Assembly (NCBI GenBank): GCA_030524035.1
Contig: JAUNHG010000002.1
Span: 124,001-188,000, forward strand
Source: Kocuria sp.
GTDB lineage: Bacteria > Actinomycetota > Actinomycetes > Actinomycetales > Micrococcaceae
Direction: 5' to 3'
Length of the DNA: 64,000 bases
Made by a program: the position numbers and the translations under genes. Of the stretch, positions 29,683 through 39,239 are shown piece after piece. Positions within the stretch are counted from its first letter, which is position 1. Each line of letters begins with the position of its first letter. A model generated the notes under the pieces. That model saw only the letters and a list, made by a program, of their open reading frames with translations. It ran no database searches and had not been told where the DNA came from.

Positions 29683-30518
29683 CGTTCACACATGATGTGG
29701 AGGCCGCAGGCGAGATATTGCGCTTGGGGTCCGTTGCTGTACTGACTGGCGCGGGTGTTTCCACTGATTCGGGGATCCCCGATTACCGTGGTCCGAATGC
29801 CGTTGCGCGCGAACCTATGACGTATCAGGAGTTTTTGGCTGGATCTGCCCACCGCAGCCGCTATTGGGCCCGTAACCAGGTGGGATGGCATCATCTGCTG
29901 CGAGCGGTTCCGAACGCTTCCCATTGTGTTCTTGCCAGAGTTGAAGCAGCGGGCAAGATCCGGGGAATCATCACGCAGAACATTGATCGGCTCCACCAGC
30001 GGGCTGGGTCCTTTAGCGTGGTGGATTTGCATGGGCGATATGACCAGGTGTTGTGCATGCAGTGCCGGAGCCTGATTCCCCGTAGTACGTGGGGGCAGCT
30101 GCTGGACCAGGCTAATCCAGATTTTGTGTGGCGCTCTGAAGACCCTGCAGATATTGATTTTGCGCCAGATGCTGACGCTGACATTCAGTACGACGGTGAT
30201 TATGTGGTTCCTGACTGCCCTGTGTGTGGGGGAGTGGTGAAACCCAACGTAGTGTTCTTCGGGGAATCGGCGGGGCCGGACGACGTCGCCCACGCTGCGG
30301 CTGTGGTTGATGCATCCCGGGCAGTGTTGGTGCTGGGCTCTTCTTTAACGGTGTATTCCGGGCGGCGTTTCGTGCGGCGTGCGTTGCGACACAACAAGCC
30401 CGTGGTGATCGTCAACCGTGGGCAAACCCGGTCAGATACTGATGCCAGCATCAAGATCGATGCCGGTGTCGCTGAATTTTTAGGGGCCGTTGAACCGCTG
30501 TGGAGCCATGGGATGTGA
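29679..30518 (+). CDS. NAD-dependent protein deacylase (sirtuin)
   Basis: Sir2-family enzyme of 279 residues. The NAD-binding motif LTGAGVSTDSGIPDYRG, the catalytic stretch TQNIDRLHQRAG, HG, four zinc cysteines (CMQC and CPVC) and GSSLTV are all present. It removes acyl groups from lysines with NAD use. Coupled to the peroxiredoxin by GTGA. Confidence 0.94.
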   Translation: MTFTHDVEAAGEILRLGSVAVLTGAGVSTDSGIPDYRGPNAVAREPMTYQEFLAGSAHRSRYWARNQVGWHHLLRAVPNASHCVLARVEAAGKIRGIITQNIDRLHQRAGSFSVVDLHGRYDQVLCMQCRSLIPRSTWGQLLDQANPDFVWRSEDPADIDFAPDADADIQYDGDYVVPDCPVCGGVVKPNVVFFGESAGPDDVAHAAAVVDASRAVLVLGSSLTVYSGRRFVRRALRHNKPVVIVNRGQTRSDTDASIKIDAGVAEFLGAVEPLWSHGM

Positions 30519-30551
30519 GCAAATTCATCTCAGCGGCGGGGCCGTCAGGAA

Positions 30552-30572
30552 CACTCCTTGCACAAGGGAGTG
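30552..30572 (+). terminator. Weak hairpin after the sirtuin gene
   Basis: CACTCCTT and AAGGGAGTG pair with one bulged G around GCAC. It lies 34 bases after the sirtuin stop and before tRNA-Val. No T run follows, so its function as a terminator is uncertain. Confidence 0.35.
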
Positions 30573-30652
30573 GCAATAGCGGGTACGCTAGTGTCTTAAG
30601 CACTGGGTGTTGGCGTCTGCGCAAGTCGTCCACCCGGTGCGCCCACACCCCA

Positions 30653-30728
30653 GGGCCTTTAGCTCAGCTGGTAGAGCACTGCGTTTACACCGCAGGTGTC
30701 ATCGGTTCGATCCCGGTAGGGCCCACCA
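30653..30728 (+). tRNA. tRNA-Val (anticodon TAC)
   Basis: 76 bases including an encoded CCA end. The acceptor stem GGGCCTT pairs with AGGGCCC (one G-U), the D arm is AGCTCAGCTGGTAGAGC, the anticodon stem CTGCG/CGCAG holds TTTACAC with anticodon TAC, and the T arm contains GGTTCGATCC. Reads GUA valine codons. Confidence 0.97.
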
Positions 30729-30850
30729 CATAATTGCTGCAGCGCTGCCTTTGTGAAACTCCGGTCAAGGTTGACGTTCGTGACGTAGTTTGTGTTAGCC
30801 CACGGGGTGCTTTGACCAACGTCATGAAGATCCGAGGATAGGCTGGCACC

Positions 30851-32305
30851 ATGGCTGACGAGAAAAAAGCGCACATTGGTGTCACCGGCCTTGCGGTGAT
30901 GGGAGCCAATCTGGCTCGCAACCTTGCCCGTCACGGTTACACCGTGGCGTTACATAACCGTTCCGTGGATAAAACGGATGCTTTGCTGGCCGAACACGGC
31001 GCTGATGGTGATTTCATCCGCACAGAAACCATGCAGCAATTGGTGGATTCTCTGGAAAAGCCCCGCAAAATCTTAGTCATGGTCAAAGCCGGTGCCCCGG
31101 TTGATGCCGTGATAGATCAGCTCCTTCCCCTGCTGGATCCCGGGGACATCATCATTGATGGTGGTAATTCGCACTACCCTGACACCATCCGCCGGGAAGC
31201 AGATTTGGCAGCCAAAGACATCCACTTTGTGGGGGTTGGTGTTTCCGGTGGCGAAGAAGGCGCACTGCATGGGCCATCAATCATGCCCGGTGGTTCGGCC
31301 GTATCGTACGAATCATTAGGCCCCCTTTTGGAAGATATCTCGGCCAAAGCAGATGATGGTACTCCGTGCTGCGCATGGATTGGCACCGATGGATCCGGGC
31401 ACTTCGTGAAAATGGTGCACAATGGCATCGAATACGCGGACATGCAGGTCATCGGCGAAGCCTATGAGCTCCTGCGCGACGTTGCTGGGCAGGAACCGGG
31501 TCAGCAAGCGGATACTTTTGCGGCTTGGAATCAGACCGAATTATCGTCTTACCTGATCGAAATCACCTCTGAGGTGTTGAAGCAAGTTGATGCCAAGACC
31601 GGCAAACCGCTGGTGGACGTCATCGTGGATGCCGCTGGTATGAAAGGCACCGGCACCTGGACGGTTATGGCTGCTCTGGAACTGGGGTCCCCTGTGACCG
31701 CTATCGCCGAATCCGTGTTTTCCCGTGCCTTATCTTCTACTGAACGGCAAACACGGTTGGAAGCACAAAAAACCTTGGCTGCTGGTGTTCGCGAATCATC
31801 AACAGTGGGGGACGACAAATTCATCGAGGACGTCCGTCGGGCGCTCTACTGCTCCAAACTTGTGGCATACGCGCAAGGTCTGGAAATGCTCTCCACCGCG
31901 TCTACTGCCCACAACTGGGACCTCAAACTGGGAACCATTGCTTCCCTGTGGCGGGCCGGATGCATTATTCGCGCGGAGCTACTACAAGACATCATGGCTG
32001 CCTACGACGATGGAGCCCATCCGCGTAATCTGCTTTTCGCTCCCGTTTTCCGTGATGTCATCGAGGAGTATTTGCCGTCCTGGCGGCGTGTGGTGGTCGA
32101 AGCCACAGAACGTGGCATTCCCGCGCCGGTGTTTTCGTCATCCCTAGCGTATTACGACGGTTTACGGCGTCCGCGATTGAATGCGGCGCTGACCCAGGGA
32201 CTGCGGGATTACTTTGGTGCTCATACCTACGCCCGTGTTGATGCTGAAGGAACCTTCCACACATTGTGGAGTGGCGATCATTCTGAGGTGCAAATCTCCA
32301 AGTAG
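30851..32305 (+). CDS. gnd: 6-phosphogluconate dehydrogenase (decarboxylating)
   Basis: Oxidises 6-phosphogluconate to ribulose 5-phosphate with release of carbon dioxide and NADPH. The 484-residue length and the motifs GLAVMGANLA (cofactor), the catalytic lysine K187 in KMVHNGIEY and the preceding GVGVSGGEEGA are those of the long decarboxylating form. A TTGACG (30771-30776) with GTTAGC 17 bases on may be its promoter. Confidence 0.97.
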   Translation: MADEKKAHIGVTGLAVMGANLARNLARHGYTVALHNRSVDKTDALLAEHGADGDFIRTETMQQLVDSLEKPRKILVMVKAGAPVDAVIDQLLPLLDPGDIIIDGGNSHYPDTIRREADLAAKDIHFVGVGVSGGEEGALHGPSIMPGGSAVSYESLGPLLEDISAKADDGTPCCAWIGTDGSGHFVKMVHNGIEYADMQVIGEAYELLRDVAGQEPGQQADTFAAWNQTELSSYLIEITSEVLKQVDAKTGKPLVDVIVDAAGMKGTGTWTVMAALELGSPVTAIAESVFSRALSSTERQTRLEAQKTLAAGVRESSTVGDDKFIEDVRRALYCSKLVAYAQGLEMLSTASTAHNWDLKLGTIASLWRAGCIIRAELLQDIMAAYDDGAHPRNLLFAPVFRDVIEEYLPSWRRVVVEATERGIPAPVFSSSLAYYDGLRRPRLNAALTQGLRDYFGAHTYARVDAEGTFHTLWSGDHSEVQISK

Positions 32306-32329
32306 TTCATCGTGGGGTGAGAAAATCAC

Positions 32330-32372
32330 AGAAGCGCGGGGGCGGATCTGGAAGACCTACCCCCGCGCTTCT
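32330..32372 (+). terminator. gnd terminator
   Basis: Thirteen-base perfect stem (32330-32342 with 32360-32372, AGAAGCGCGGGGG and complement) with a 17-base loop. It lies 25 bases after gnd and just downstream of the convergent cysE, so it may act in both directions. Confidence 0.75.
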
Positions 32373-32400
32373 TAGCCTGTGGTATTTCTGGCCAGGTTTT

Positions 32401-32985
32401 TTAGATCCACATTGCGGGATCAATGTAGGCTGCGGGGTCTACCAGCGGCTTTTGTTTATCGGGGGTGCGGGGGCGGGCTTTGCCAGGTATTCCCGTTACC
32501 ACAGAATTCTGCGGGACGTCTTTGACCACCACGGCATTAGCGCCTACAGCGGATCCGGCACCAATGTGGATATCGCCTAAGACTTTAGCCCCGGCACCAA
32601 TAGTCACTCCATTGTCAACAGTGGGATGGCGTTTGACGTGTTCCAGAGACGTACCCCCCAAGGTCACACCTTGGTAGAGCATGACATCATCACCGATTTC
32701 TGCGGTTTCTCCAATCACCACACCCATGCCATGGTCGATAAAAAAACGTCGCCCAATCTGCGCTCCTGGGTGAATTTCCACGCCGGTCAAAAAACGCCCT
32801 ATCTGGGATACCGTGCGTGCGGCCCCGCGGGTGTTATCCCGCTGCCATAAACGATGGCTGAGACGATGCAACCAGATGGCGTGCATCCCCGAATAATTCA
32901 GCGCCACCTCAAGGTTCGTGCGTGCTGCGGGATCATGGTTGCGCGCTGTCTCTAGGTCTTCGCGCAATCTGGCGAGGAAACTCAC
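32401..32985 (-). CDS. cysE: Serine O-acetyltransferase
   Basis: Makes O-acetylserine from serine and acetyl-CoA, the first step of cysteine synthesis. The 194-residue protein has the left-handed beta-helix repeats of the hexapeptide family ([30 protein letters not shown]). GTG 32985 is preceded by TTAGGAG and matches the family start FLARLREDL. Follows cysK on the same strand. Confidence 0.95.
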   Translation of the reverse strand: MSFLARLREDLETARNHDPAARTNLEVALNYSGMHAIWLHRLSHRLWQRDNTRGAARTVSQIGRFLTGVEIHPGAQIGRRFFIDHGMGVVIGETAEIGDDVMLYQGVTLGGTSLEHVKRHPTVDNGVTIGAGAKVLGDIHIGAGSAVGANAVVVKDVPQNSVVTGIPGKARPRTPDKQKPLVDPAAYIDPAMWI

Positions 32986-33005
32986 AAGACTCCTAAATTG
33001 ACAGG

Positions 33006-33034
33006 CTCCTGGCCCCACGGCATGGGGCCAGGAG
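33006..33034 (-). terminator. Hairpin between cysK and cysE
   Basis: A perfect 12-base stem (CTCCTGGCCCCA at 33006-33017 with 33023-33034) around a 5-base loop. It lies 16 bases after the cysK stop and 21 bases before the cysE start. It may lower cysE expression relative to cysK; only a short T stretch follows. Confidence 0.65.
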
Positions 33035-33049
33035 TATATGGAACGGGCA

Positions 33050-33985
33050 TCAGCCCCGAATATCGTCGTAAAGAATGGTGGAGATATAACGCTCACCAAA
33101 GTCACATACGACAGCGACGATCAGCTTGTCCCGGTTTTCTTCCTTTTTGGCTTCTTCCAGTGCAGCCCACACGATGGCACCCGAAGAAATACCGCCTAGC
33201 ACGCCTTCCTGGGTGCCGAGTTCGCGAGCCACCCGGACTGAATCGTCGATGGTGACGTCGTAGACATCGTCGTAGATTTCCTGGTTCAAAATGCCGGGTA
33301 CAAAGTTTGCGCCCAAGCCCTGAATTTTATGCGGACCAGCTTTGCCTTCGGTCAACAGCGGAGAATCGGCGGGTTCCACAGCTACCAGACGAATATCTGG
33401 CTTCTGTTCCTTCAAATACCGGCCAGCACCAGTGATGGTGCCGCCCGTGCCAATTCCGGCCACAAAGATGTCCACCGCACCGTCGCTGTCTTCCCAGATT
33501 TCCGGGCCCGTGGTGTTGTAGTGCACTGTCGGATTGGCTTCATTTTCAAACTGACGAGCCAAAATAGCGTTTTCTGTGGTCTCGACGATTTCCCGCGCAC
33601 GGTCCACGGCGCCGCGCATGCCTTCAGCCCCTGGGGTGAGGACAATCTGAGCGCCATAAGCACGCAAAATAGCCCGACGTTCGGTGGACATGGTTTCTGG
33701 CATGGTCAGGATGACTTTGTATCCCCGGGCCGCGCCCACCATAGCCAAAGCGATTCCTGTGTTGCCGGAGGTGCCTTCCACAATGGTTCCACCTGGCTGA
33801 AGCTCACCAGCAGCTTCCGCCGCGTCGATGATCGCCTTGCCGATGCGGTCTTTCACGGAGTTGGCTGGGTTGTAAAACTCCAGTTTGACAGCCACGTTAC
33901 CCGGTAAATCCTTATCGAGTTCGTGGAGACGAACCAAGGGAGTGCCGCCGACGAGTTCCGTGACGTTGTTGTACATCTTGCCCAT
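33050..33985 (-). CDS. cysK: Cysteine synthase A
   Basis: PLP enzyme converting O-acetylserine and sulfide to cysteine. The 311-residue product has the PLP lysine K45 in [10 protein letters not shown], the [10 protein letters not shown] substrate loop and GTGGTITG phosphate loop. ATG 33985; a second ATG three codons on is possible. Upstream gene of the cysK-cysE pair, so the two cysteine steps are co-expressed. Confidence 0.96.
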   Translation of the reverse strand: MGKMYNNVTELVGGTPLVRLHELDKDLPGNVAVKLEFYNPANSVKDRIGKAIIDAAEAAGELQPGGTIVEGTSGNTGIALAMVGAARGYKVILTMPETMSTERRAILRAYGAQIVLTPGAEGMRGAVDRAREIVETTENAILARQFENEANPTVHYNTTGPEIWEDSDGAVDIFVAGIGTGGTITGAGRYLKEQKPDIRLVAVEPADSPLLTEGKAGPHKIQGLGANFVPGILNQEIYDDVYDVTIDDSVRVARELGTQEGVLGGISSGAIVWAALEEAKKEENRDKLIVAVVCDFGERYISTILYDDIRG

Positions 33986-34063
33986 GCTGTTTTCCTTTCA
34001 CGCAGAGTTAACGATGCCAGATCAATGGTGTGAGACAGTCGCCTTTAGGGTATCGAGATATTG

Positions 34064-34603
34064 TTAGTCAGCCCCAGCGGTAGTTGGCCGCAGCAATGCT
34101 GCGTAATGTTGCCGAACCTTGGCCAATTTGGGGTTGATAACTACCTGACAGTACCCATTAAACGGTTGTTTGCCATAGAAGTCCTGGTGATAAGACTCCG
34201 CAGGATAAACGGTCCCCAAAGGTTCAATGCTGGTGACGATGGGGTCCTCAAACAAAGGTTGCGCCCGGTCAATTGCTGCGCGGAATAGCTGATGCTGTTG
34301 ATCATCTGCAGGGAACATGGCCGAACGATACTGCGTACCAACGTCGTGGCCTTGCCTATTGAGTGTGGTGGGGTCGTGGCTGGTAAAGAAAATGTCTAAC
34401 ACAACCTCCGGCGACAACACGTCGGCATCAAACGTCACCGCAACAGCTTCTGCATGCCCTGTGGTTCCAGAGCACACGCTGTGGTAGTCGGGATGGTCCG
34501 TGTGACCACCGGTATACACGGATTCCACCTGTAGCACACCGTTGGTGATGCGGTAGACGGCATCCAGGCACCAAAAACAGCCACCTGCCAACACAAAAGT
34601 CAT
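34064..34603 (-). CDS. msrA: Peptide methionine sulfoxide reductase MsrA
   Basis: Repairs methionine-S-sulfoxide in proteins. From ATG 34603 the product is 179 residues, with the catalytic cysteine C9 in AGGCFWC near the N-terminus. GHAEAVAV and the YHQDFYGKQP segment are conserved. A longer frame starting upstream would overlap the Nif3-family gene promoter and is not preferred. Confidence 0.94.
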   Translation of the reverse strand: MTFVLAGGCFWCLDAVYRITNGVLQVESVYTGGHTDHPDYHSVCSGTTGHAEAVAVTFDADVLSPEVVLDIFFTSHDPTTLNRQGHDVGTQYRSAMFPADDQQHQLFRAAIDRAQPLFEDPIVTSIEPLGTVYPAESYHQDFYGKQPFNGYCQVVINPKLAKVRQHYAALLRPTTAGAD

Positions 34604-34679
34604 GGGTATCACGTGGTTGACCAACACCATGCGAACTATGGCTATTCCGCCTATCTGCATTCCTCTTACACTGAGGCTC

Positions 34680-35591
34680 ATGGCATCCGTGGAACACAAC
34701 ACATCACCCCAGCACAGAGCAGCGCCAACGGTGGCAGAGGTGGTTGCCGTTGCCGACTCACTATGGCCTTTTGCCACCCAGGAGTCATGGGATGCGTCTG
34801 AACTGGTCATTGGGCGTCCGCAGGCTCAAGTACGTCGTATTCTGGTGGCGGTGGACCCCGTGAGTTCCGTGGTCACAGAAGCCGTCCGGGAACACGCCGA
34901 TCTGTTGTTGGTGCACCATCCTTTGATGTTGGGCGGTCAATCCTCGGTGGCCGCTGACACGTATAAGGGACGCTTGGTGCACGAGATGATCGAAAACCGC
35001 GTCGCTTTGTTGGCCTGTCACACCAATGCGGACAGCGCACATGACGGGGTGTCGGATGCCTTGATCCGTGCCTGTGGAGTATCAACCGCGCAGCCGCTTC
35101 AGCCGCTCGATGGTAACCCTGACGTTGGGCTGGGGCGTATTGGTCCTCTGGACCAGCCGGTAGCGCTCCGGGAATTATCCGAACGCCTGGCAGCCCAGAT
35201 ACCCCCGACGGCGCAGGGGTTGCGGGTGGCAGGGCCTGCGGAGCGGATGATCCACACCGTGGCCGTGTGTGGCGGCGCTGGGGGTTCGTTGATTCAGGAC
35301 GTTGCCGCCACGGACGCTGATGTTTACGTGACGGCTGACTTGCGGCATCACCTGGTGTCCGAAGCCCGTGAAGCTGCCATGCACAACGATCCAGACGGTG
35401 GACTGTGTTTCATTGATGTATCCCATGCCGCCAGTGAATGGCTATGGACTCCGGTGGCCGCTCGGGCGTTGGAAGCCGCGTTAGAGAAAGCGGGCTATGG
35501 GGTAGAGGTCAGTGTTTCCACTCACCGCACTGACCCATGGGATTTTCAGATCCCCAGCCCTCACGACCAGCCGCAAGATCGATGGACATGA
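34680..35591 (+). CDS. Nif3-like dinuclear metal centre protein
   Basis: A 303-residue Nif3/YbgI family protein. Metal ligands are seen in LLLVHHPLM, ACHTNADSAHDG and DVSHAASEW. Family members form toroidal hexamers; a GTP cyclohydrolase I type 2 role has been claimed for some, but function is generally unsettled. ATG 34680 is chosen; frame extension upstream overlaps msrA. Divergent from msrA over a 76-base gap. Confidence 0.88.
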   Translation: MASVEHNTSPQHRAAPTVAEVVAVADSLWPFATQESWDASELVIGRPQAQVRRILVAVDPVSSVVTEAVREHADLLLVHHPLMLGGQSSVAADTYKGRLVHEMIENRVALLACHTNADSAHDGVSDALIRACGVSTAQPLQPLDGNPDVGLGRIGPLDQPVALRELSERLAAQIPPTAQGLRVAGPAERMIHTVAVCGGAGGSLIQDVAATDADVYVTADLRHHLVSEAREAAMHNDPDGGLCFIDVSHAASEWLWTPVAARALEAALEKAGYGVEVSVSTHRTDPWDFQIPSPHDQPQDRWT

Positions 35592-35617
35592 GCATTGGTA
35601 CGGCCTGATGTGCGCGG

Positions 35618-36012
35618 GGACAGGACGGCCGTAAGCCGGGTTCTGTGCACGCGCCCGGTTGCCCGCGACGCCTACGGTGACCATCCATCTAGGCCCATCG
35701 TTACCGGTGGGCTCAAGCAGCCTACCCGGACACTCGGGCGAGCAGCCCTCATGCGCGTCCTGTCTGGCCTTGCTCCGGACGGGGTTTACCGAGCCACACC
35801 GGTCACCCGGTGTGCTGGTGGGCTCTTACCCCACCTTTTCACCCTGACCTACACGAACCCACAGGGCCCGCGTAGGCGGTCTGTTTTCTGTGGCACTGTC
35901 CTGCGGGTTACCCCGAGTGGGTGTTACCCACCGTCCTGCTCTGCGGAGCCCGGACTTTCCTCGTCATCCCACTTTTTTGACTGAGCTGACGCGATCACCA
36001 AGCCGTCCTATC
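35618..36012 (-). ncRNA. rnpB: RNase P RNA (bacterial type A)
   Basis: Read on the minus strand, the sequence has the GAGGAAAGTCCGGGCTCC and CAGGACGGTG signature near its 5' end and ACAGAACCCGGCTTACGGCC near its 3' end. Its termini pair as P1 (GGACGGC with GCCGTCC). This is the catalytic RNA that cuts tRNA 5' leaders. Ends are placed to within about 10 bases. A TAGACT about 14 bases upstream of the start may be the -10. Confidence 0.93.
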
Positions 36013-36065
36013 CCGCAGATGCAAGTCTAACGGTCCGGGTAGCCACTGGTAGATAAGATCACGAA

Positions 36066-36854
36066 GTGCTGATTTTGCTACCCCCATCTGAAACAAAATC
36101 TGTGCCACTCACCGGGCACCCTCTGGAACTCTCTGACCTCTCATGGCCAGAACTCACGGCTGCTCGCCAACGGATGATGCAAGCGCTCATGAAGGTCAGC
36201 GCCCAGAAGAACGCACTGGAAGCGTTAGGAGTGGGCCCCTCCTTGGCGCAGGAAGTAGCGGCCAATCTGCAGTTGGAGCATGCCCCAGCTACCGCGGCGT
36301 TGGACGTTTACACCGGTGTGCTCTTTGATGCCCTTGCACACCATGACCTCACGGATCAGCAGCGTCAAGTAGCGCAAGATTGTGTGGTGGTGATTTCCGC
36401 ATTGTGGGGAGCAGTGCGTGCCACGGATCGTATTACTCCCTATCGGTTATCAGGCGATACTAAGCTGCGGGGGTTGGGCAAGGTTGGAAGTTTGAAGGCT
36501 TCCACATACTGGCGTCCCCACCTGGACGCAGTATTAGGGCCGGAAGCAATCCAGCAGGTAGTGGTGGACTGCCGTTCTGCCACATACGCTGCAGCATTTC
36601 GTCCGCCAGCTGTCAATACGGTGGGCATCACCGTGGTGCAAGAGGTTAAAGGGCGGCGTGTAGTGGTTTCTCACAACGCAAAACACACTCGTGGGTTAGT
36701 CGCTAGGCACCTGATCGAACAGACCGCCGACGGCGTACACCCCCACACTATCGACGAGGTCGTCGATGTAGTGAGGCAGCGTTGGGATGTTGAGGTGGCA
36801 GCACCCACCACCACAAAACCTGGTCAGCTCACAGTTGTGGTCGCGCCCAGTTGA
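36066..36854 (+). CDS. yaaA: YaaA family peroxide stress protein
   Basis: A 262-residue DUF328/UPF0246 protein. The N-terminal LILLPPSETKS and the later YRLSGDTKL and ATYAAAF segments are family hallmarks. Escherichia coli YaaA limits free iron during peroxide stress. Starts with GTG 36066. Convergent with def, with an 10-base gap. Confidence 0.88.
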   Translation: MLILLPPSETKSVPLTGHPLELSDLSWPELTAARQRMMQALMKVSAQKNALEALGVGPSLAQEVAANLQLEHAPATAALDVYTGVLFDALAHHDLTDQQRQVAQDCVVVISALWGAVRATDRITPYRLSGDTKLRGLGKVGSLKASTYWRPHLDAVLGPEAIQQVVVDCRSATYAAAFRPPAVNTVGITVVQEVKGRRVVVSHNAKHTRGLVARHLIEQTADGVHPHTIDEVVDVVRQRWDVEVAAPTTTKPGQLTVVVAPS

Positions 36855-36864
36855 GGTCACTGAC

Positions 36865-37446
36865 TCAACCTTCATTGTGGCCGAAAGGGTCAACATCCAC
36901 ACCAGGTTCCCAGCTGCGGCCGGGTTGGCCCCACCCTTCTGCCCGGATGGCTTTTTTGGCTTTTTTCGCCCAAGAGGCATTGAGTCGATCCACATACAGC
37001 TTGCCATCCAGATGGTCGTACTCATGTTGCATCACCCTGGCAAACCAGCCGGTGGCTTCCCAGCCAATGGGGTTTCCTTGTGCGTCCTGCCCGGCAATGC
37101 TGACCCAATCAGCACGTTTGAGGGGGTAACTCAATCCAGGCACGGATAAACAGCCTTCCGATTCGTCGTCCGGATTGGGATCTTTTCCGGAGACCTTGCC
37201 CACTGTTAACACGGGGTTGATGATTTCCCCGCGATCTGGTGCGTCGTCGTCATTGGGGTAAACAAACGTGAAAATTCGCAGACCCACGCCAATCTGCGGG
37301 GCAGCCAAACCCACACCATGGGCGGCATCCATGGTGTCGTGCATATCCACCAACAGGGCGTGTAGCTGATCGTCAAATGCTGTGACTTTTGCTGCTGGGG
37401 TGTGCAACACGGGGTTGCCGGTGATGACCACGGGACGGATGGGCAT
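36865..37446 (-). CDS. def: Peptide deformylase
   Basis: Removes the formyl group from new proteins. All three boxes are present in the 193-residue product: GVGLAAPQIG (44-53), EGCLSVP with metal ligand C99, and QHEYDH with H141 and H145. A slightly longer charged tail than most. ATG 37446. Confidence 0.95.
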   Translation of the reverse strand: MPIRPVVITGNPVLHTPAAKVTAFDDQLHALLVDMHDTMDAAHGVGLAAPQIGVGLRIFTFVYPNDDDAPDRGEIINPVLTVGKVSGKDPNPDDESEGCLSVPGLSYPLKRADWVSIAGQDAQGNPIGWEATGWFARVMQHEYDHLDGKLYVDRLNASWAKKAKKAIRAEGWGQPGRSWEPGVDVDPFGHNEG

Positions 37447-37545
37447 ACGGGCAGCTCCTGATGGCGTAGGTTGTGGGATAAACGTAAGCGGCAGCTGATT
37501 TTACTGGATGAGTAAACACTAGGAGGGGTGGCATGCTCGGGGTTT

Positions 37546-38196
37546 TCAGTGCGATACCGAGTGGAGCACTAAAAAGGTTGCTCCTACAAAACACGTGCCC
37601 ACCGGCAGAAGACCTGAGATTTTCGTACTCCAGCTCCTCCGGTGTTGATGCTGCTGGCGGTTGTGTATTGCAGGCAGTAGGCCCGGTACGACTGTGGCAA
37701 GCAGGATGGGCAGCCACGCCGGTAACAGGGTGATGGCAGCCACCACCACGACGCTGAGCAGCACAGACCAGGCAGGCCAGCCAGAAGCTCCTATGTGCTG
37801 TGAAGCAGCCAAGACAAGGGGAATAGACGTGAAATTAGTACCCATGGTCATCATCCCCCGCACAAAATTATTGGACTCTGGCGCGGTGCGGGATCCGGTT
37901 CTGGCGTCCTGCCGGAGTAAAAAGATGCCGTAACACAATAGAGCAGCCGCAAGCACCGTATCCACACCAGCGGACACCACTTCTCGCTCCACAAATGTCG
38001 TGAACGCGGCCCCTAATAATCCCGCGCCTAGTACACAGAGGGCGGCCACGATGACCGCATTGCCCGCAACATAACGCCAGGCGCCCTGCACGCCGTCACG
38101 CAGTTCTATGGTGGTCGAATTGACGAACACCATAGGGCTAACGGCAGATAACAATGCCAAGGGGACAACGGTGGCAATCACGTCGAGGACATGCAC
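37546..38196 (-). CDS. LysE/GAP-like multi-pass membrane protein
   Basis: A 216-residue protein with six probable helices (about 5-24, 38-62, 75-95, 118-135, 140-165, 195-213) and an N-terminal PLALLSAVSPMVFVN, reminiscent of LysE/GAP family exporters. Basic loop between helices 5 and 6 contains QQHQHRR. The substrate is unknown. Divergent from the aroE-like gene, 48 bases away. Confidence 0.65.
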   Translation of the reverse strand: MHVLDVIATVVPLALLSAVSPMVFVNSTTIELRDGVQGAWRYVAGNAVIVAALCVLGAGLLGAAFTTFVEREVVSAGVDTVLAAALLCYGIFLLRQDARTGSRTAPESNNFVRGMMTMGTNFTSIPLVLAASQHIGASGWPAWSVLLSVVVVAAITLLPAWLPILLATVVPGLLPAIHNRQQHQHRRSWSTKISGLLPVGTCFVGATFLVLHSVSH

Positions 38197-38244
38197 CGTG
38201 ACATTCTGGCATCCTAGCCAGCCAGGGTCACTACTCTGGGCCTC

Positions 38245-39057
38245 ATGCGTAACATCAATAAAGATACCCAGCTGTGCATTTCCCTGTCAGCTCGCCCCAC
38301 CAACATCGGAACGCGCTTTCACAACCACCTCTATCAGGTGATGGACCTGGATTATGTGTATAAAGCCTTCACCACAAAGGATATTACCCAGGCAATCGCC
38401 GGTGTTCGGGGTCTTGGTATCCGGGGATGTTCCGTATCGATGCCCTGGAAAGAAGACGTGATTGACCTGGTGGACGAGATGGCGCAATCTGCCGCAGCTA
38501 TCCAGTCCGTCAACACGATCGTGAATGACAACGGTTATCTGACGGCTTACAACACCGACTACCAAGCGATCTGTAATCTTCTGGATATTCACCACGTTGT
38601 CCCCGGTCCTTTTGCCGTTCTGGGGTCTGGCGGAATGGCAAAAGCTGCGGTAGCAGCGTTGACGAATTCAGGCTTTGGCCCCGGAACCATCGTGGCTCGT
38701 AACGAACGGACTGGGAAAGCTTTGGCAGCCCAGTACGGGCATACCTGGGTGCCCGATATCAATGGTGTGGAGGCAGACCTCGTTCTCAATGCAACCCCGG
38801 TGGGGATGGCAGGTGGACTTGCGGCGGATGAGGTGGCGGTGCCGCATCAGGTCATTACCCGGGCATCCACAATTTTTGACGTGGTGGCTTTTCCTTCTGA
38901 AACTCCTCTGGTGCTAGCTGCTCGTGCTGCCGGTAAGCCGGTGGTGACCGGGGCGGAGGTCATTGCGCTGCAAGCCGCAGAACAGTTCTTGCTGTACACA
39001 GGTGTTCGTCCTACTGAGGATCAGGTGGCAGAGGCATCTCGGATCTCTCGATCTTGA
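38245..39057 (+). CDS. Shikimate dehydrogenase-like oxidoreductase
   Basis: A 270-residue AroE-family protein with the substrate domain motif SLSARPTNIGTRFHN and SMPWKEDV, and the NADP(H) fold beginning VLGSGGMAKAA. The N-terminal INKDTQLCISLS matches the SdhL/HI0607 branch rather than canonical AroE; members of that branch show weak or different activity. It is not in an aro operon here, so an exact role is open. Confidence 0.82.
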   Translation: MRNINKDTQLCISLSARPTNIGTRFHNHLYQVMDLDYVYKAFTTKDITQAIAGVRGLGIRGCSVSMPWKEDVIDLVDEMAQSAAAIQSVNTIVNDNGYLTAYNTDYQAICNLLDIHHVVPGPFAVLGSGGMAKAAVAALTNSGFGPGTIVARNERTGKALAAQYGHTWVPDINGVEADLVLNATPVGMAGGLAADEVAVPHQVITRASTIFDVVAFPSETPLVLAARAAGKPVVTGAEVIALQAAEQFLLYTGVRPTEDQVAEASRISRS

Positions 39058-39239
39058 TGGACTTCTGGTTCCCCATATCACTGAGTATCTATGTATAGCA
39101 ACTACTCATGAGGGGACTTTTTTCTGAAAAATTCCTAAAAATTTACTGTAGCGTCAATAGGTGCGCGGAGTTTCCCCATGTTATCTGGAGCTAAAGGGCG
39201 TGCTCTGTGTGATCGGGGAACTATGCATTAGGGGACAAA
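39058..39239. other. AT-rich intergenic stretch
   Basis: A 180-base gap that holds no gene. The part around 39115-39150 is strikingly A/T-rich for this window (TTTTTTCTGAAAAATTCC and AAAAATTTACTG) and may include the promoter for the next gene. No structured RNA is recognised. Confidence 0.4.

Noticed and set aside
35595-35984. 129-residue plus-strand ORF
   Set aside because: It is the reverse complement of the RNase P RNA gene.
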